From contig JADWQD010000019.1 in the NCBI GenBank assembly GCA_016110215.1, positions 124,001 to 188,000 on the forward strand: 64,000 nucleotides of DNA, given 5' to 3'. The notes under the pieces are model-generated. The model was not told where the DNA came from and did not search any database. It was given only the letters and a program-made list of their open reading frames with translations. Within the stretch, counting starts at the first letter, position 1. Each line of letters starts with the position of its first letter. Positions 1 through 13,538 of this stretch are shown here, one piece after another. The translations under genes were made by a program, and so were the position numbers. The stretch comes from Capronia americana. Its lineage: Eukaryota > Ascomycota > Eurotiomycetes > Chaetothyriales > Herpotrichiellaceae.

Positions 1-3000
1 CTCCACCTGATACCCACACCTCTTTGCCTAGCTGTGTCGATTCGCCGTTTGCTCCGCATTCAACTGCGCGCTCCCCTCAATTCCTGGAGCCAATTTGAGC
101 CAGGCAAAAAAACGACACCTTACTGCAAGCGCAACTCCTGCTAAACTCGAACTGCCATAGACCACGATAGAAGTGGCGTCGAGAAGCCAACAGCAGACGC
201 TCTCTGCAGTCCACTTCTTCGACGATGCTGCGCTGTCGCTCCAGCGTACTTGCCGTGCGCCATGCACAACTCAAACGAGCGTGCCTCTGGGGCTTCGTGC
301 TATCAATATTGCCCTCGTTCCAGTGCCATCCTCGGCCCTCGACCCGCTTTCGCATGCTTCGCCCCACTCCATCAATTTTCTCCTCGATTTGGCTCGTCGT
401 ACTCGCCGACCAGTGGGAGCAGTAGTGGCCAAATCATGACTGCAACGCCACCAATAGTGACCCTCCTTCGCTTGCGTGTTGCTCCCAAGCTTCAAAGTTC
501 AACAGCTCACAGCTCTTTCGGCAAGGCGGACGCTGACTACCACGGCCTGAAACAACAGGCCCAAGGATGGCTGGCACTGAAACCTGTTGGACAGCTCGTA
601 GCTGCTTGGGCGATCGACAGATCTGATCGCCGATAAAGCATCACGCATTGGACATTTACAGAAAACTCAATCAGCACGAAATCGACTCCTCACCTTTTTC
701 GAGCCAGCAAGGGTCTGAACAAGAATGGACCTCTGCATTAACACAGTTGAGGGTCTGTGCTCTTGTCGTGGCCCGCTGCCCCAGATGGCGTAATGCGTGA
801 TGCGACTCAGCACGGAATCACCCGCAGTCCTATCTGACACTGCTAACCTCAGTTGCCCATGTGAATCGCGCGGCCGTCGCCTCTGGCTGCAGCCGCAAAG
901 ATAGCCTTCGCCCAACATGGTGAAGCAACGGGACTTGTCTTCCCGTTGCACTGAAAGTACGGGCGAGTCCTTCTCAAGCTTCAACTCTGCCCAGAAAGAC
1001 GCGGCGATGTCTCTAGAGCTAATCCAATCGGTAGTATCCTGAAGCGCTCAGTCCTGGCTGGCAATCTTGGAGAATAACACCTTAACCCTTCCAGCTTTTT
1101 GAATTGAATGGTGTCATGCGATGCAACTTGTAGATCTGCATCAGAAGACCCTAGGGCCATGATCGGTGCACGCGAACAGAGGCTCCGTGGACAATTCGGG
1201 GTAGGGCCACCAAGAGTACGAGTAAAATGACTTCCTGAAGTCATCGAGCCTACAGGATTATCGTGTGCCGCCCCCAGGACAGCAGTGGAGACGGAGATAG
1301 ACATTTTCAAAGCCTGTTGGGTGTGTCGGACGCCACCAGCTCCAAGCTCGTGACAGCACTCATGCGAGAACGGATAAATCTTGGTTAATTCTTCACGGTC
1401 TGGGCCAGCGAGAGACGGCGGGCACAGTCCACGTCCCTCAGCCCGACTGTTCTAGGAATCACGCCACCAGGGGGTTGAGCGTTGAGTCAATAAGTACCAC
1501 AGTAGCTGCGAAAACTGACTTGAGCCAGATGATCGAATCGACCGTGAGCAGCTTTCAGTGTCACTTCTGTCGCATTGGCCGAAGCACCGACCCGGCCTCA
1601 TCCATGCTTAGCGAGGAGACATGGAGGGCTCTGTGCATAAGGGCTGGTGGCGTCTGCATTACCTCGACATTAGGGCCCCTTGGCATCATCCACCCCACAG
1701 CGCCCTTCGACCATCGCGCAATTGGCCGCTGTCAAGTGTCAAGTGTCAAGCGACGATCAAACCTTGCCTCTTGCGCAGCTGTGCTGCACGTTCAACTTCA
1801 GCTTATCGCGCTGCGGCATTTCTCAGCTGCCTATTCTTAATACTGGCCGCCTCGCGTGTGCTCGGATTCCGAGCCCAATCAGCCCGTGTCGGTCTCTCAT
1901 TGTGAATGCTCAGCTCTTTCGTGTGCTCAGGGAGATCCATGCACCGCATGTGTGAGAGTAAAGCCTTTCTGAAGCTGAATTCTACCTCGAACACGACAGC
2001 CAAAAAATAGTGGAAACCGATGTAAGCATTATCCTCCATCTTCCTGCACAACAAACTGCGCACACGTTGCAAAACCGAGTGGACCCTGAGTCGGCTGTAT
2101 ATCCAGAAGTAGCGCTCGATCGTTGGTTGAAAGTCCGACAGGGGGTTGGTCAACGCGTTGCATCTACGATGGCTTCATCATTTTCTGGAGAAAGGTTCTG
2201 GAGGCTGGTCGACAGGTCCCTTAGTCGGTTGGACTTGGAGAATTTCAGGACTTCCGTTTTGGAATGCAGCATCGACCGTGTCCGGCGTCTCAAATGCTCA
2301 ACAAAATCTTACACGTTAGCCGCCTCTTGCGATGGATGCTGACAGCTTCCATCCTCGTTTGACGGGCACTCTCCCCCCATTTCGTAATCCTGTAATCGCT
2401 CGGAGGGACAAAGCCACAAGTCTACGCTGTACAGGCAGCTGCATATGCGAGGTCGTGCTGTTGCTGCCGTCTCTGGGCAATATTTCCCACTCAGGAGCTG
2501 ACAACCCAGTTATTGGCCCACACAGAATGGCAATCCTGGAAGACGCGGTACATGATTTCAAAACAATATGCACTTGAAGTGAGGTGATGTCTTTGCTCAA
2601 TCAGGCACATGGACCTGTGCTCCATCTCGACTCTCACGAAGAACAAACGGCAGTTCCCGTGGATCGATGACTTCCACCACCTGTGTGACCCTCCCGGCAT
2701 GCTCCGTGAATCGTATTACTTTTGCTGGATCATAGAGTTGACGGTATACGTCCACGAATCTTGCGAGGACTGTTCAAGGATTTCTGTGCCATTACCACAT
2801 GTTCGCACATGATTGAGTACTTACACAACGGGTTCTCCAGTAGTCTCTCAGGATACGGGAGGTGTAAAATCGCCCTTTCAGGAATGTACACGTTGTGCCT
2901 GCAGCCATTCACGCAGCCTCGAGATTCAAGACGTCGAAGAGCTGCGAATGAAGTTGCAGAGCTTTCACGCTCGCCGGAAGCAAGGGCTGCACTTCCCCCC

Positions 3001-6000
3001 GAAGCCAGCGCGGTTGAAGTGCATTGGGATGCAGACTGTTACCCAAGCGCCCTAAACAAGTCCAGCGCGGGGCTGCCAATCGTGCCTGAGCGATCTTCGC
3101 CGTGTGCCAGAGCTGGCCTTTGTACCTGAAATCGTCGTCTCCGGGGCTGGAAGAGCTGATAGCATAGTCAACATGACAGCGTGGGTTGTTTGCTGGAGGA
3201 ACACAACAGAGGCTGCGGTGAGAACGTCTTGGCGATGACGTCGGCAACCACGCCAATCTTGAACAGCCACTCACTTCAATCTCACTTCGGCCTCGGTGGT
3301 ACAATCCTGACAAACTCACTTCTCCCTTGCCAACTCGTATTCACTCGCACAGTTTCCTCACATCAACCGACGGACCCGTGATCTCTCAGACTCCGGCGTT
3401 GGAGCGGGCTAGCCTCGGTCTGCTGGGTGATCTGCAATCTATGGTTCATGCAAGGCTTCACCTGACAAGTGACCGCTTCACCGCCATTGCGGCTTCTGAC
3501 AGCCGCCTCGTGGTCTGACGCAAGATTGGCGGTGAAGCAACGACCGCCCAAGGCTCTGATCCTAGACCCCAGTGAACAGATCCATTACGTGCATTTGTGC
3601 GGGCCGAAGCGAGATCGTCTCCCCCGGATTGTCAAAAGCCCAGCCCTGGATGCCCAGAGCAGTCCCCAAAGTGCGAGACCCATCCACCCTACTCAACTCT
3701 GATCCAACCTACATCCATAAAAGACCTCAGCGCGCCAGATGTCATGCCTAAAATCTGCATTCCACGCACTGCGACATTAAAGTGGTGGATGGAGTCGAGT
3801 TGCCACTGACCTCGACAGCTGCGCAGCCCGCTAGAACTCCCGTATGACCGGCAGCTGGACAAGGAGATGGGGTAACCAACGACCTTTCCAGCTCGCGTCA
3901 CCAAACACACAGGACGTGTAAGCTGAGGACACGCTTCGTGCCCGTCCTTGCCGAACATCACCAAGTTCCGCGCTTCAACCAAATCCAGCCGTGCCGCCAA
4001 AAACCCCCACTGCCCACTGATATCACCGGTCACATGGACACCCCCGTTGCGGGCGTGGCCTGACGCCATCTCTCAAAACGGCCAACTGCTGGTTCCTGCA
4101 TCATGCTGTGCGCTGTTGCACAGATCGCCCGCGCTGCAAGAATCGTGTCATGCAAGTCATTCGAGAAGGTTTGGTGAGGAGGAGTCTGGAACCTCCGGCG
4201 GAATGCTTGCCGCCAGCGCTAGGGTTCGCAAGAGGTTCTTCTCGGGGCAGGGGCGCTCCTACTGGTTAGCGACCGACTACAAGTCTCTGATCTGCCGGCA
4301 AATAACATCGCTTAGAAGACCCGGCGTTGGGGGACGTCGCCAGTACTTGGCGACCACCCTGCTGGGAAGACCAACCTTGGGCGTTTTCTCGCCACCCGGA
4401 TGTTCCCAGGCTTGATTTTCACCGATGGCTGCCGGCATCCAAATTTTCTGCCGCTACCATTGGATCTGCACGTTGGCGATCCAGCATGGCAGTGGGCAGA
4501 TGAGGAGGTGCGACTCTCCAGAGCCCCGACCCAGCCAGCGGAACAGTAGTAGCGACCTACACCGTACGGCTCAAAGCAAGGATACTCTTCCTAAGTCGGC
4601 TCTAAAGCAAGCGTTGATCCGGTGTGACCATCGTAAACTATCGACAGATGGTGCTTACGTTGTCCGATGTTTGCTTTTGCCCGCCCAACCCACTAAAGAA
4701 CAACCCGACCGCAGGGGTATTTGGTCGCACCTGCGCGCGCTCCTGACTCCTTCCCGTCTTTCTCTGCAGGTTCGGATGCTGGGGTGGTATCTGTAGGTCA
4801 CAGCTCGCCAGGTGCACTGGGTTTTCCAATCCAATGGGGCGAGGATTGCCCCAGCTCGCTCAACCTTTTGCTAGAGCGGCCGATGTTGCCCCGTGCGATC
4901 GATCCAGTGGAGGCGGTGTCTCATGCTGGGAAGTCTCCGGGCTCATGCGCCTTGAGTGTGTGCCTGCTGTTTCCTTTGCTTTCTCCCGGCGGAGAGCATT
5001 TCGCCCTTCCTTACAGCAGGTGGTCGACAGACAACACGCAGAGGTCGCTCGATTGCAGCGTTGAGTTGATATTTCTCTGAAAATTCAGCTCAATCTTTCC
5101 CTCATGTTGGCCGAGAAGAGGTCCGACATTCCACCATGTCGTATGCTAACGCAAAAAATCACTTCTATAGAAACGGCTCCTACACCCTATGCGGATACAC
5201 AACCCCCTACCTTTCCTGCCGCGCTGCGTGTCGGCGCGAATCCAATACCCAGTGGCGTCGCTTTCACACGCACATTCGCCCGACGAGCCTACCAATCCCT
5301 CTTATACTTCAATTAGGGGTATTCTATCAGGAGCCAGACGTGGTTCTGTCCTTCCGAGCTCACTAAAAAGGAGGGATAACCCACAATTCGGCGTGCCAAC
5401 TCTGTGCATGCGATTACAGGGCCTGTTGCAACCTCGTGGCGACTTCATCCGTTCCATATTCATCACAACAGCCGTTCATACCCTTGTTAACTAATGGGGC
5501 TGTCGCATCCTGTTCTTTGACAAGTTCCCCGGAAGTCATTTCGCTGCGTCCGTAGGTCGCTCGTAGCACTTGAGATCTTGAAGGATGTTTGACGGCCTAT
5601 CGTCGCGGCAGCCTGCGCGCGACTCGCTCCTGTCCTTTCCAAAATAGCAACCCTTCCGTCAGACACGCTCAAAGCGAACAATCCAACAAACAATACAGAA
5701 TTTGACCTCAAGAGATCCGATCAAGGTTTTCATCGAGAGAGCGCTCAGACGAACTAACTGTCTAGCAAGGTTACTCCCGCTCCACTAAAATGCCGCTTAT
5801 AAGCCAGGCCTTTCCGGGAGCAGAAAATACGGAATCGGGTAACAAGGCCAGCGCAGGGCTGGCTCTGACATCTGTCCGATCATGGAACTGTTAATAATGT
5901 CATTCACGTGTACATGAAGCGAGAAAGAAGTCCCATGTCCCAGGACCTGGACCCCAACGAGCGAAGTGACCCGAACCGACATCTCTCCACTGCCTCCCAC

Positions 6001-7016
6001 CAGATGCTACCTCAGCGGAAATCTCACGCGAGCGCCCTACGCATTCCTGAGAGTCTGCGACATTAGGTCCTCCCTTCCTCCTCACAATCTTGGTCCACGA
6101 ACGTCCGGCCCGTCTCGGGCGCGCTCGAAGACGTCGAGTCCTCTATTTCAGCACGATTACTAGTTACGCGGCCACCAAGGGAAGCACAAGTCTCCACACG
6201 TCCACCGAGTCCGCGGTAAATGAAGGCCGCACAAGGTTCCAGCAGGTCCCGAATAGCAGTCAGTGACACCGCACTCGCCGCTGCATTGGCCAAAGCGAGT
6301 TCGGATAGTTAAACGATCGTCTTTGTGGACTGAACCGCATCCCCAGTTGCTACGCTTCCTACGCTTCCTTTGCGGTCTAATGGACGCGCTCGTATTCCTG
6401 TGCGGCGAATCGACCCCGACGCGTCACTTGCGGCTGAGGACTGTTGCGCAATGATGGGAGCAGTCACAGGTGATAAAATGGAAGAGCGGAGTACTGGACA
6501 TGCGGCGCCGCAACACAAGTATGCACTGGGCAAGGAATTGCTATCGTGACACCCATCTCCCGGCTCGTGAGAACAGACATCTCCTGGAGGCTGCTCCCAT
6601 GCGGCGTCAGGGGGCCTGTGCGGCGCTTGGGACTTCATTGGTGCCATTGCGTTCAGAAGCCTTCTGATTCGATGGCCGCAAAGAAGCAAGCTGACCCAGC
6701 TGCGGTTGACGGGAGCCAGATTTGTCTAACCGTCCAGGACCGTCGAACGGCCTTGAATTTGAACCACATCGTCCTTTGATGCTGCGCACTTCCCATTACC
6801 CTTCGAAGACCGACACGGGAGCAGTAAGGCTCGAATCGAATTCATGCAAAGCCCCTTGGCGACCTTAGACTCGAAGTCGGCTAACCCTTCCATAGTCAGG
6901 TATTCAGTATTGATGCGGCTCTCCCTTTATCGCCTCCCTGGTGCTTGCTTGAAAGAGGTGGCGTGGCTGCGGCTACAAACATGATATAATCACTCGGCAC
7001 TTGGCTCATCTGCCCT
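1..7016. other. 7 kb without a supportable gene
   Basis: Only short overlapping open frames on both strands occur here. None has a recognisable domain, and I could not join any with GT..AG introns into a convincing protein. Base composition is ordinary, with no long AT-rich blocks of the kind that RIP leaves on old transposons. A small TCAAGTG repeat of three copies lies near 1731-1752. Non-coding RNA or fast-evolving small genes cannot be excluded from sequence alone. Confidence 0.5.
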
Positions 7017-8126
7017 CTAACCGACGCTGTCCCCGAATCTCACTTCAAACTCGACTCCGCCGAAGACTCCGATAGCAGCGTACAGATCACCCTCGCCCAT
7101 CAAGCCGTCCACGCCTTCATCTCGCTCGTCCCTCTCCTCGTCGATGTCCCAACTCCACCGCTCATCCGCCCTCCCGTCCCTCGTCACGAACGCCCTCGTC
7201 TTCACCCTGCCCCCGGCGGCTTCCTGCGCCTCAAACCTCATGCCGATGCCGATGGTCTCGTTTTCCCGGAACGCGGACACGAATTCCCGCCCTCCCCACG
7301 GATCGTTGACGAATCGTCGTCCATCGTCCCCGTGCACCCCGATGCTCGCGCGATGCCACCCCGGCAACCGCCACGGAGGATAGGGCCTCGCGGCATACCC
7401 TATCGCGATGCCTGAATTGTCATCCTGAATCCTATGGATGTGAAGCTGGAAATATATCGTCTTGGGATGGCCTGTGAGCAGCGGACTATCCGCGCTTGCG
7501 AAATAAAGAGGCACGGAAGACAAGAAGATGGCGTCCTGCTGGTTCTTGTGCGTGCCCACACGCCACGTCGTAGGCGAGGTGTGCTGGAACGTGGAGACAT
7601 GGCGTTTCAATGGGCCAGGCGGTGCTTCTAGCGTGATATGCCCGGCGTTGGCGAGGAGATGGAGCTCATGAGACGGGCTGGCCGGGGTGTACACGGGGTT
7701 GCGGGCGCACCATTCATGGGCCCGGGCCGCGGAGTCGTAGGTCGCGTTATTGGTCGGGGAGTAGTCTTGGGGAAGGGGCGGAGGGGGCGGTAGGAGCGCG
7801 GTGTCTGGGATGACGGTCCAGTCGTGGTAAGGTGGCGGGTTAGAGGGAGGAGGGGGACCTGGAGGGGGAAGAAAGTCGTCCTCTCCTTGACGGTTGTGAG
7901 ATGGTGGTGGCCCGAGCGGCGGGGTATATTCTTCGGCGTCGTTGATGTGGCCTTGGCCGCGATACGAAGGCGGTGGACCTGGCGGTGGCACGAAGTCGTT
8001 CTCTCTCCCTTCTACTTCTCGGTGACGACGGGATGGCGGTGGTCCCGAGGGAGACGAGTACTCTTCTCGACCTTGATTATCTGTGCCGACTTCGATCTTG
8101 CCCTTGAGGGATTTAAACAGGCCCAT
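7017..8126 (-). CDS. Proline-rich protein with C-terminal SPRY domain
   Basis: A single-exon frame of 369 aa. I start it at the ATG at 8126, which gives MGLFKSLKGK; the longer frame upstream begins only with TTG. A Gly at position 2 followed by basic residues could be N-myristoylated (inference). Residues about 20-140 carry four repeats of a PPxGPPPS type separated by acidic/charged spacers, then a run of prolines; such stretches often bind SH3 or WW domains. Residues about 190-365 resemble a SPRY/B30.2 domain, with the typical GIAIGYAARPYPPWRLPGW segment, 'GVHGDDG' and a C-terminal 'YAAIGVFGGVEFEVRFG' strand. SPRY domains bind protein partners, so an adaptor role is likely; the partner is unknown. 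Confidence 0.8.
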   Translation of the reverse strand: MGLFKSLKGKIEVGTDNQGREEYSSPSGPPPSRRHREVEGRENDFVPPPGPPPSYRGQGHINDAEEYTPPLGPPPSHNRQGEDDFLPPPGPPPPSNPPPYHDWTVIPDTALLPPPPPLPQDYSPTNNATYDSAARAHEWCARNPVYTPASPSHELHLLANAGHITLEAPPGPLKRHVSTFQHTSPTTWRVGTHKNQQDAIFLSSVPLYFASADSPLLTGHPKTIYFQLHIHRIQDDNSGIAIGYAARPYPPWRLPGWHRASIGVHGDDGRRFVNDPWGGREFVSAFRENETIGIGMRFEAQEAAGGRVKTRAFVTRDGRADERWSWDIDEERDERDEGVDGLMGEGDLYAAIGVFGGVEFEVRFGDSVG

Positions 8127-10372
8127 TATTGATGGTGGGTTGTGGTGTTCAATAGTATGGATAGGTGTAGTGGTCAGTGTCACTGTAGTGATGGTGCTAG
8201 TGGGCTGAATAATTGTAATGGTAAACGAGTGAGTCCCCAATGCGGATTATCGAATGGTACGAAGTGGGATTATGATAGTGAAGGTAAACAGTTATGGCGG
8301 AGGGTGTATATTGGATAGTAGGGTGGTGTGCGGTGTGCGGTGAGTGGTGTGTATTAGATTCGAATAGACGTAGACTTAGGTGGTGTACGGAGTAAGTGTG
8401 TGTGTGTAAGTTATGGTATAAGAGTGCCCGGTGGTCGGTGGCTTGAATCTTGATTTAAACTAGTTGAATCAATCGGCAGGGGACCTCGATGTTCAATGTC
8501 GACGTCGATGGTATTGTCAAAGGTGATTGTCGAAGGTGATGGTGGGTGTCTGAGAGAATAGACAGACCTGGGTATAGACTTGGATATAGACTTGGATTTG
8601 GACAGAGACAGAAGCGGAAACACTGTGGTAAGTAGGGAGGCGTATCGATAGGTGAAAAGGCGTATTCGTAGGTGGAAAATGCGTATTGTTTAGACTAAAG
8701 ACGTATTCGTAGGTGGAAAGGCGTATTATCAGGCTGTAGATGGATAGTCAATTGACCGAACAATCCAGACTTTGGACGGGATTGGAATCCGCAAGTGTAA
8801 TCAACACGAGTCTGTGAGACAAGGAAGAGCGAGAGCGAGCCAATAAAGCCTCTTTGTTGGTCAGTCGTTTCGTGTGCTGTGTTCGGGTCGAGTCAAGTCG
8901 CGGGTCGTGTGTTGTGACGTGTCAGGTTTGACTGCTGATCGCGTGTGGTGTGTAGTGTGTGGCTTGACTTATAAGGTGGTGAGTCGAGTATCCACGTAAC
9001 TCGAAGTCGACTGCGAGCAGATGAGCGATTGATCGATCCGACGGAAGGAAGGGGCATGAAGTGCTTGGAGGGGTCGACTCTGGACGTCGCCTCCAGGTGA
9101 CTTACTGGTAGTAATCACGGCTTCAGCGGGAATGAGAAAAGATCTGTGAGGACGAGCAACTGTCGTGGAGGAGAGAGTACATGTAAGTCGTTACCGGCAA
9201 GTTGAAGTCGAAACGAGGCGAGGCGTGGCTGTCACCTGTGGTTCTGTTTGACCTCACTCACCACTCACCACTCAACCTGGCTGTACCGCCACTACTAATA
9301 CCCGCTAGGATCAGTGCGAAGGAGGACGAGGATTCTTCGAATAGAACATGTGCCGCTTAGTTCGAGTGAGATAATGTGAGATCTCTGTGGAGGAGTAGAT
9401 TGTCGATATAAGATGAGGTAAGGTCGTGCTGCCTGATGTCGATGGACCACCACTAGAGCTAGAGAGTAGAGGCAGGATACAAATCCTCTGACTGAATCCG
9501 TGTAGCTGAGACGAGCTGAGATAAGGTGAGTCGAGGAGACTTTGAGTTGAGGTCAATTGCACAGCAAGATGAAGACGGATAGCCGCGCGTCGTGGATAAA
9601 GCCTCGTCGTTCAGCTTTCGCTGCGTTTCGTGCGGTGCCGTGCGGTGCCGCTTCGAATTAGTGAAGAGTCCCCCGGTTCGTGTTTGCCAGGGGTCGTTAT
9701 GTCGGCAAAATGGACCGGTTGGGACGGGTTGGGACGCCTGATGTTTACCGGGCCAGGAAACGCAAATGGCAATTGGGCGGTAGGCTAGGGATGGGGTTGT
9801 CGGGCAAGTTAAGTGAGAGAGGCAAGTTAGGCTGGTCGTGCTGGTCAGGCAAGCAAGTCGAGTCTGGGAGGAAAGGACAATGTGGCTTGATTTGATGTTA
9901 ATGTTTCCTGGGGGATATGTAGGTGAGAGGTGAGAGGTGAGAGGCGAACGGTGAGGTAAAGGTCAAGACGATAGGTCAGTGAACGGTGTCGACCCCGCCT
10001 GTACTCTCTACTCTGAAAGGCTTCGGATTGTAGGAGTAAGGCCAGCTAAGGCAAGGCTGTACCCCTTGATATGATGTGGGTGAGGGTAACGAGTATAGGG
10101 ACGTGCAATACCGCCGACATGATTGACGAGACGTTGAATGGCTAGTCAGTGACGAGTACGAGGACAGCAAAGTGCGGGGTCAGAAAGGCCAAGAATACTA
10201 GGATTGTCCTCGTAAGCATGCATGGAAGTAGCTATTGACATGTGCTATGTGCGGGAAGCAAGCGCTTGACCTCTTTGTCATGGTGAGGAACCTACTTCCC
10301 CCTGGTCTACAGCTCTGCAGGCCGTGCACCATACGAGTACCTGGCAAATCTACGTTGCGGTGGTCCATAGGC
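8127..10372. repeat. G/T-rich simple-sequence intergenic region
   Basis: The plus strand is strongly G/T- and G/A-rich for about 2 kb, with many short imperfect direct repeats: GTGGTGTGCGGTG-like runs near 8310-8350, TATAGACTTGGA copies near 8573-8600, CGTATTCGTAGGTGGAAA-like units at 8639-8732, TGCGGTGCC near 9630, GGTTGGGAC near 9718 and GGTGAGA near 9920-9960. No convincing gene is present. The first part is presumably the promoter and 5' leader of the SPRY gene, whose sense strand is therefore C/A-rich. Confidence 0.6.
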
Positions 10373-12897
10373 CTATCCCTGAGCCGGTCTTTGAGGCCAC
10401 TGATCCAACGTCACTGGACTGCCAGTCAGGGTGAAATTCCAGGTCGCCTGCGTCGGCACATCAACCAACAAGCCATAATCCCCAGGGTACAAGATCTGGT
10501 TGCCATTCACGTCACGACGGGCGAGGCTTCCCAATGTCAGGTTCAAGGTGGCGGTCCGCGAGGAATGCCCGGTGATGTTGAACAGTCTTTGATACGCCAC
10601 CAGCTCTTTGATCGGGTAAGGCCTGGGGCCGTTCTGACCGCTGATGAAGCCTAGGGTGACAAAGTCGGATGCCACTGTGCCGGTGTTGGTGACGTTGACC
10701 TGGAACGAGTCGAACGGGCAGAGGTCGAGATACTTGTACTGTGACCGGTTGCAGCTGGAGACGAGTCGCGAGATGTTGTACGTCGTTTGGCTTGGCTCGA
10801 CGACATCCACGCTGAAGTTCGTGTAGTGCAAGCCATATCCAAAGGGCAGGACTGCGTTGTCGTACCACTTGTAGGTCCTTCCAGGATTGCCCGACGAAGC
10901 ATTTGGCCTCAGGTTCATGTCCGTCATGTCAACTTGGTTGACATAGTCGCTGGGATATTGTGTGACAGGCAGCCGGCCCGCTGGCTTGGTCTTCCCGGTA
11001 AGAATGTTGACGACGGCGTCGCCTCCTGCCATTCCAGGGTATCCTCCCCACAGGATGGCCGAGATGTTGGGATTGTTCAGGAACGGGGTGTTGTCGAGCT
11101 GATCCCCGAACTGGAGGATAATGACCGGCGTGCCGAGGGTGGCGATCTGATTGATCAGGTCGATCTTTCCAGGTGCCCAGCTGATGTCGTATCGGTCATT
11201 GCTTTCACTTTCGTCGTTGTTGTTGATTCCGTCAGCCACGATGATGAGATCGGTGCCTTCAGCGGCGGTGATCAGCTGTTCCCAGTTGCCGGTGGTAGGG
11301 AACTGGATGCTGTTCTGATTGCTGTTGTATTGGACGTTGACGTTGGGCAATTGCTGCAGGGAGTAGAGCGGCGCGTGGAGGAACCGTGCGACACCAGCGT
11401 AGTTGCCTTGCAGTTGAGTGGTGACATTTGCCCATCCACCGAGCAATGTCACGTTGGTCTTTCTGCCCGAGGGCAGTGACAGAGGCAGAATCCCGTCGTT
11501 CTTCAACAGGACGATACCTTCCTCGGCCGCCTTGAGTGCAAGCGCCTCCGAAGTGGGAGTAGACACGTTGCCGAAATCAAGAGATCGATATGGCGTTGCC
11601 GACGCAGGATCGAAGTATCCCAGCCTGATCAACGACGAGTAGAGACGAATCAAGGCCTGGTCGATCACGCTCTGGTTGAAGAGGCCCTGGTCGTACGCTA
11701 CTGGGAGATGCGTCTGATAGTATGTGCCCTTAATGCCGCGTCAGTATCTACAGCACGAGGGTGCTCGACAGGCTCACTTACGCAATTGAGGTCAGTGCCC
11801 GCCTTCAGTGCATCGGCGACCGCCTGCTCTCGTGTCGCCGTATAATCATGGGGCATGTAGATGTTCTGGATGGCGTCGCAGTCAGAGGTGACGTACTGAC
11901 CCTCGCCCGTCCAGTTCCAGTGTTCCCTTAGAATCGTTTGAAGAATGTACGGATCGGCGCAGGTCGGCACACCGTTTAGCGCATTGTAGGAGCACATGAT
12001 CGATCTATACAGATTAGCGGTTGAGTCCACAGCATTTGCTCGCGTCGCACTCACCCAACGTTGGAATCTCGTGCACAGGTCTGGAAGGGTTGCATATAGT
12101 ATTCCGCCAGCTCTTGGGTGTTGACTTGTGCATCAAAGTTGTAGCGGTCTGTGGTTCCCCAATCCTCGAGGTCATAGGCTGCGAAATGCTTGCAAGTGGC
12201 TATAACCTTCTTGAATTTCGGGTCCGGACCGCCTTCGAGGCCGCTGATGAGAGAAGCAACATAGCTCTTCAGGTGGTACGGGTCCTCGCCTGGTGTTTCC
12301 TGCCCACGGCCCCATCTGGGATCTCTGTAGCCTCCAGATCAGCATTGGGCAGGGGCATACAGATCGTATAGGCATCACACTCACTTGTATGGGTTGATGT
12401 TCGGGGTCCAGTAGTCCAGTCCGCTCCTGTTGGCATTGTTGAAGGCCCGAGCTTCCGTGCTGACCACGGTTGCGACGGCGTTAATCAAGGCATCGTCAAA
12501 CGCCGCTCCCATCAAGATTGGCTGCGGGAATGAAGTCGCATAGGAGTAGTCTCCTTTGGGAGCGAAAGTCACACCCGGGGAGCTTGCAACGCCATGCAAT
12601 GCTTCCTCTGCCATCGAAGTCAGCATATAGAGAAGGCTGCAGAGTTGTGAGTGACATACGCCACCATTGATAGCTGTAGAGTCCTAGCCGGGGCACGCCG
12701 GGGGACGTGTTTCCTGTCAAGTTGAACTTCTCGTCAATATGCAGGGCATCAACCAGCGCTCTGGCTCTATCTGCCACAGAGGCGGTCGTGTCACAAACAG
12801 TGTTGTTTGCAAGGGGTCCATGGGCACAGTCTGGGAATAAGTCTGCAGCCGCCGGCACAGCAAGCAACGCGAAGAGACCAAGCAAAGTGGCAGCCAT
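10373..12897 (-). CDS. Secreted GH3 beta-xylosidase
   Basis: Glycoside hydrolase family 3 enzyme of the fungal beta-xylosidase type, which releases xylose from xylo-oligosaccharides outside the cell. Exons, read in reverse: 12660-12897, 12385-12607, 12055-12324, 11782-12004 and 10373-11728. The four introns are 50-60 nt, and the spliced product is 769 aa. The start is the ATG at 12897 (MAATLLGLFALLAVPAAA, a signal peptide); the GTG upstream is not used. Visible family blocks are KDPRWGRGQETPGEDP, CKHFAAYD, SIMCSYN and VTSDCDA, where Asp about 285 is the expected nucleophile. The C-terminal GH3 domain and an Fn3-like end follow, and many N-glycosylation sequons are present. The last intron uses a TTAAG acceptor. 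The gene is divergent from a sugar transporter at 14251. Confidence 0.93.
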
Positions 12898-13538
12898 TGC
12901 GTCCACGCTCGTAGTCCGTCAAAGATTTGATATTCACGAGAGACGCCTTCGCACCCGGCAAAATTCCATCGTGGTCTCCATCTGAGATTATAAGGGTACA
13001 AATTTTCACCTACCTTCCACGGACAGTCCTATGCCCCTCTCATTTTCCGCAAGCGGTCGTTCGAACAGGTCAACAATGGATATAGCCGTCGTTGGGGGAA
13101 TTCATCCTGAACCGACGAAGCAAGCTCTTGCAGCGACGATCATCCGAAGTCCCAATTGCCGGCAGGACATAGGTGCAGATGCAAGGTCGATGCCCTTGTA
13201 TCACCGGTGAAAGCATACCGACTTCTACTCCAGCGCTTGCTGGATTTGTGAGCAAGGTCTTCCGTCGGACTGATCACCGCTGGCATAGGCTGCAGTTGTT
13301 GAGCTGAAGGAATCGAAGCCTGCGCGGGTATACGGCACAACACGGCGACAAACGATGAATTGTGCATATCGTCATAGGCATCTGCAATTCCCGCTACCAG
13401 GTCGCCAGCTGCAGCCGGAAGAAGGTAACACTGAAGAGTTTGCACAAAAGGGCACAGGCAGAAGCGTCGAGAAGAGAGGGGGAAAGGCACTTGCTTACCC
13501 AACCAGTCACCGGCGAGGACGTCGACGGCGGTTAAATT

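Noticed and set aside
8127..8240. N-terminal extension of the SPRY protein
   Set aside because: It starts at TTG and is Thr/Ile-rich, from the simple-sequence leader.
10787..11479. 230-codon plus-strand frame inside the beta-xylosidase gene
   Set aside because: It is antisense to a strongly conserved GH3 exon and has no family features.
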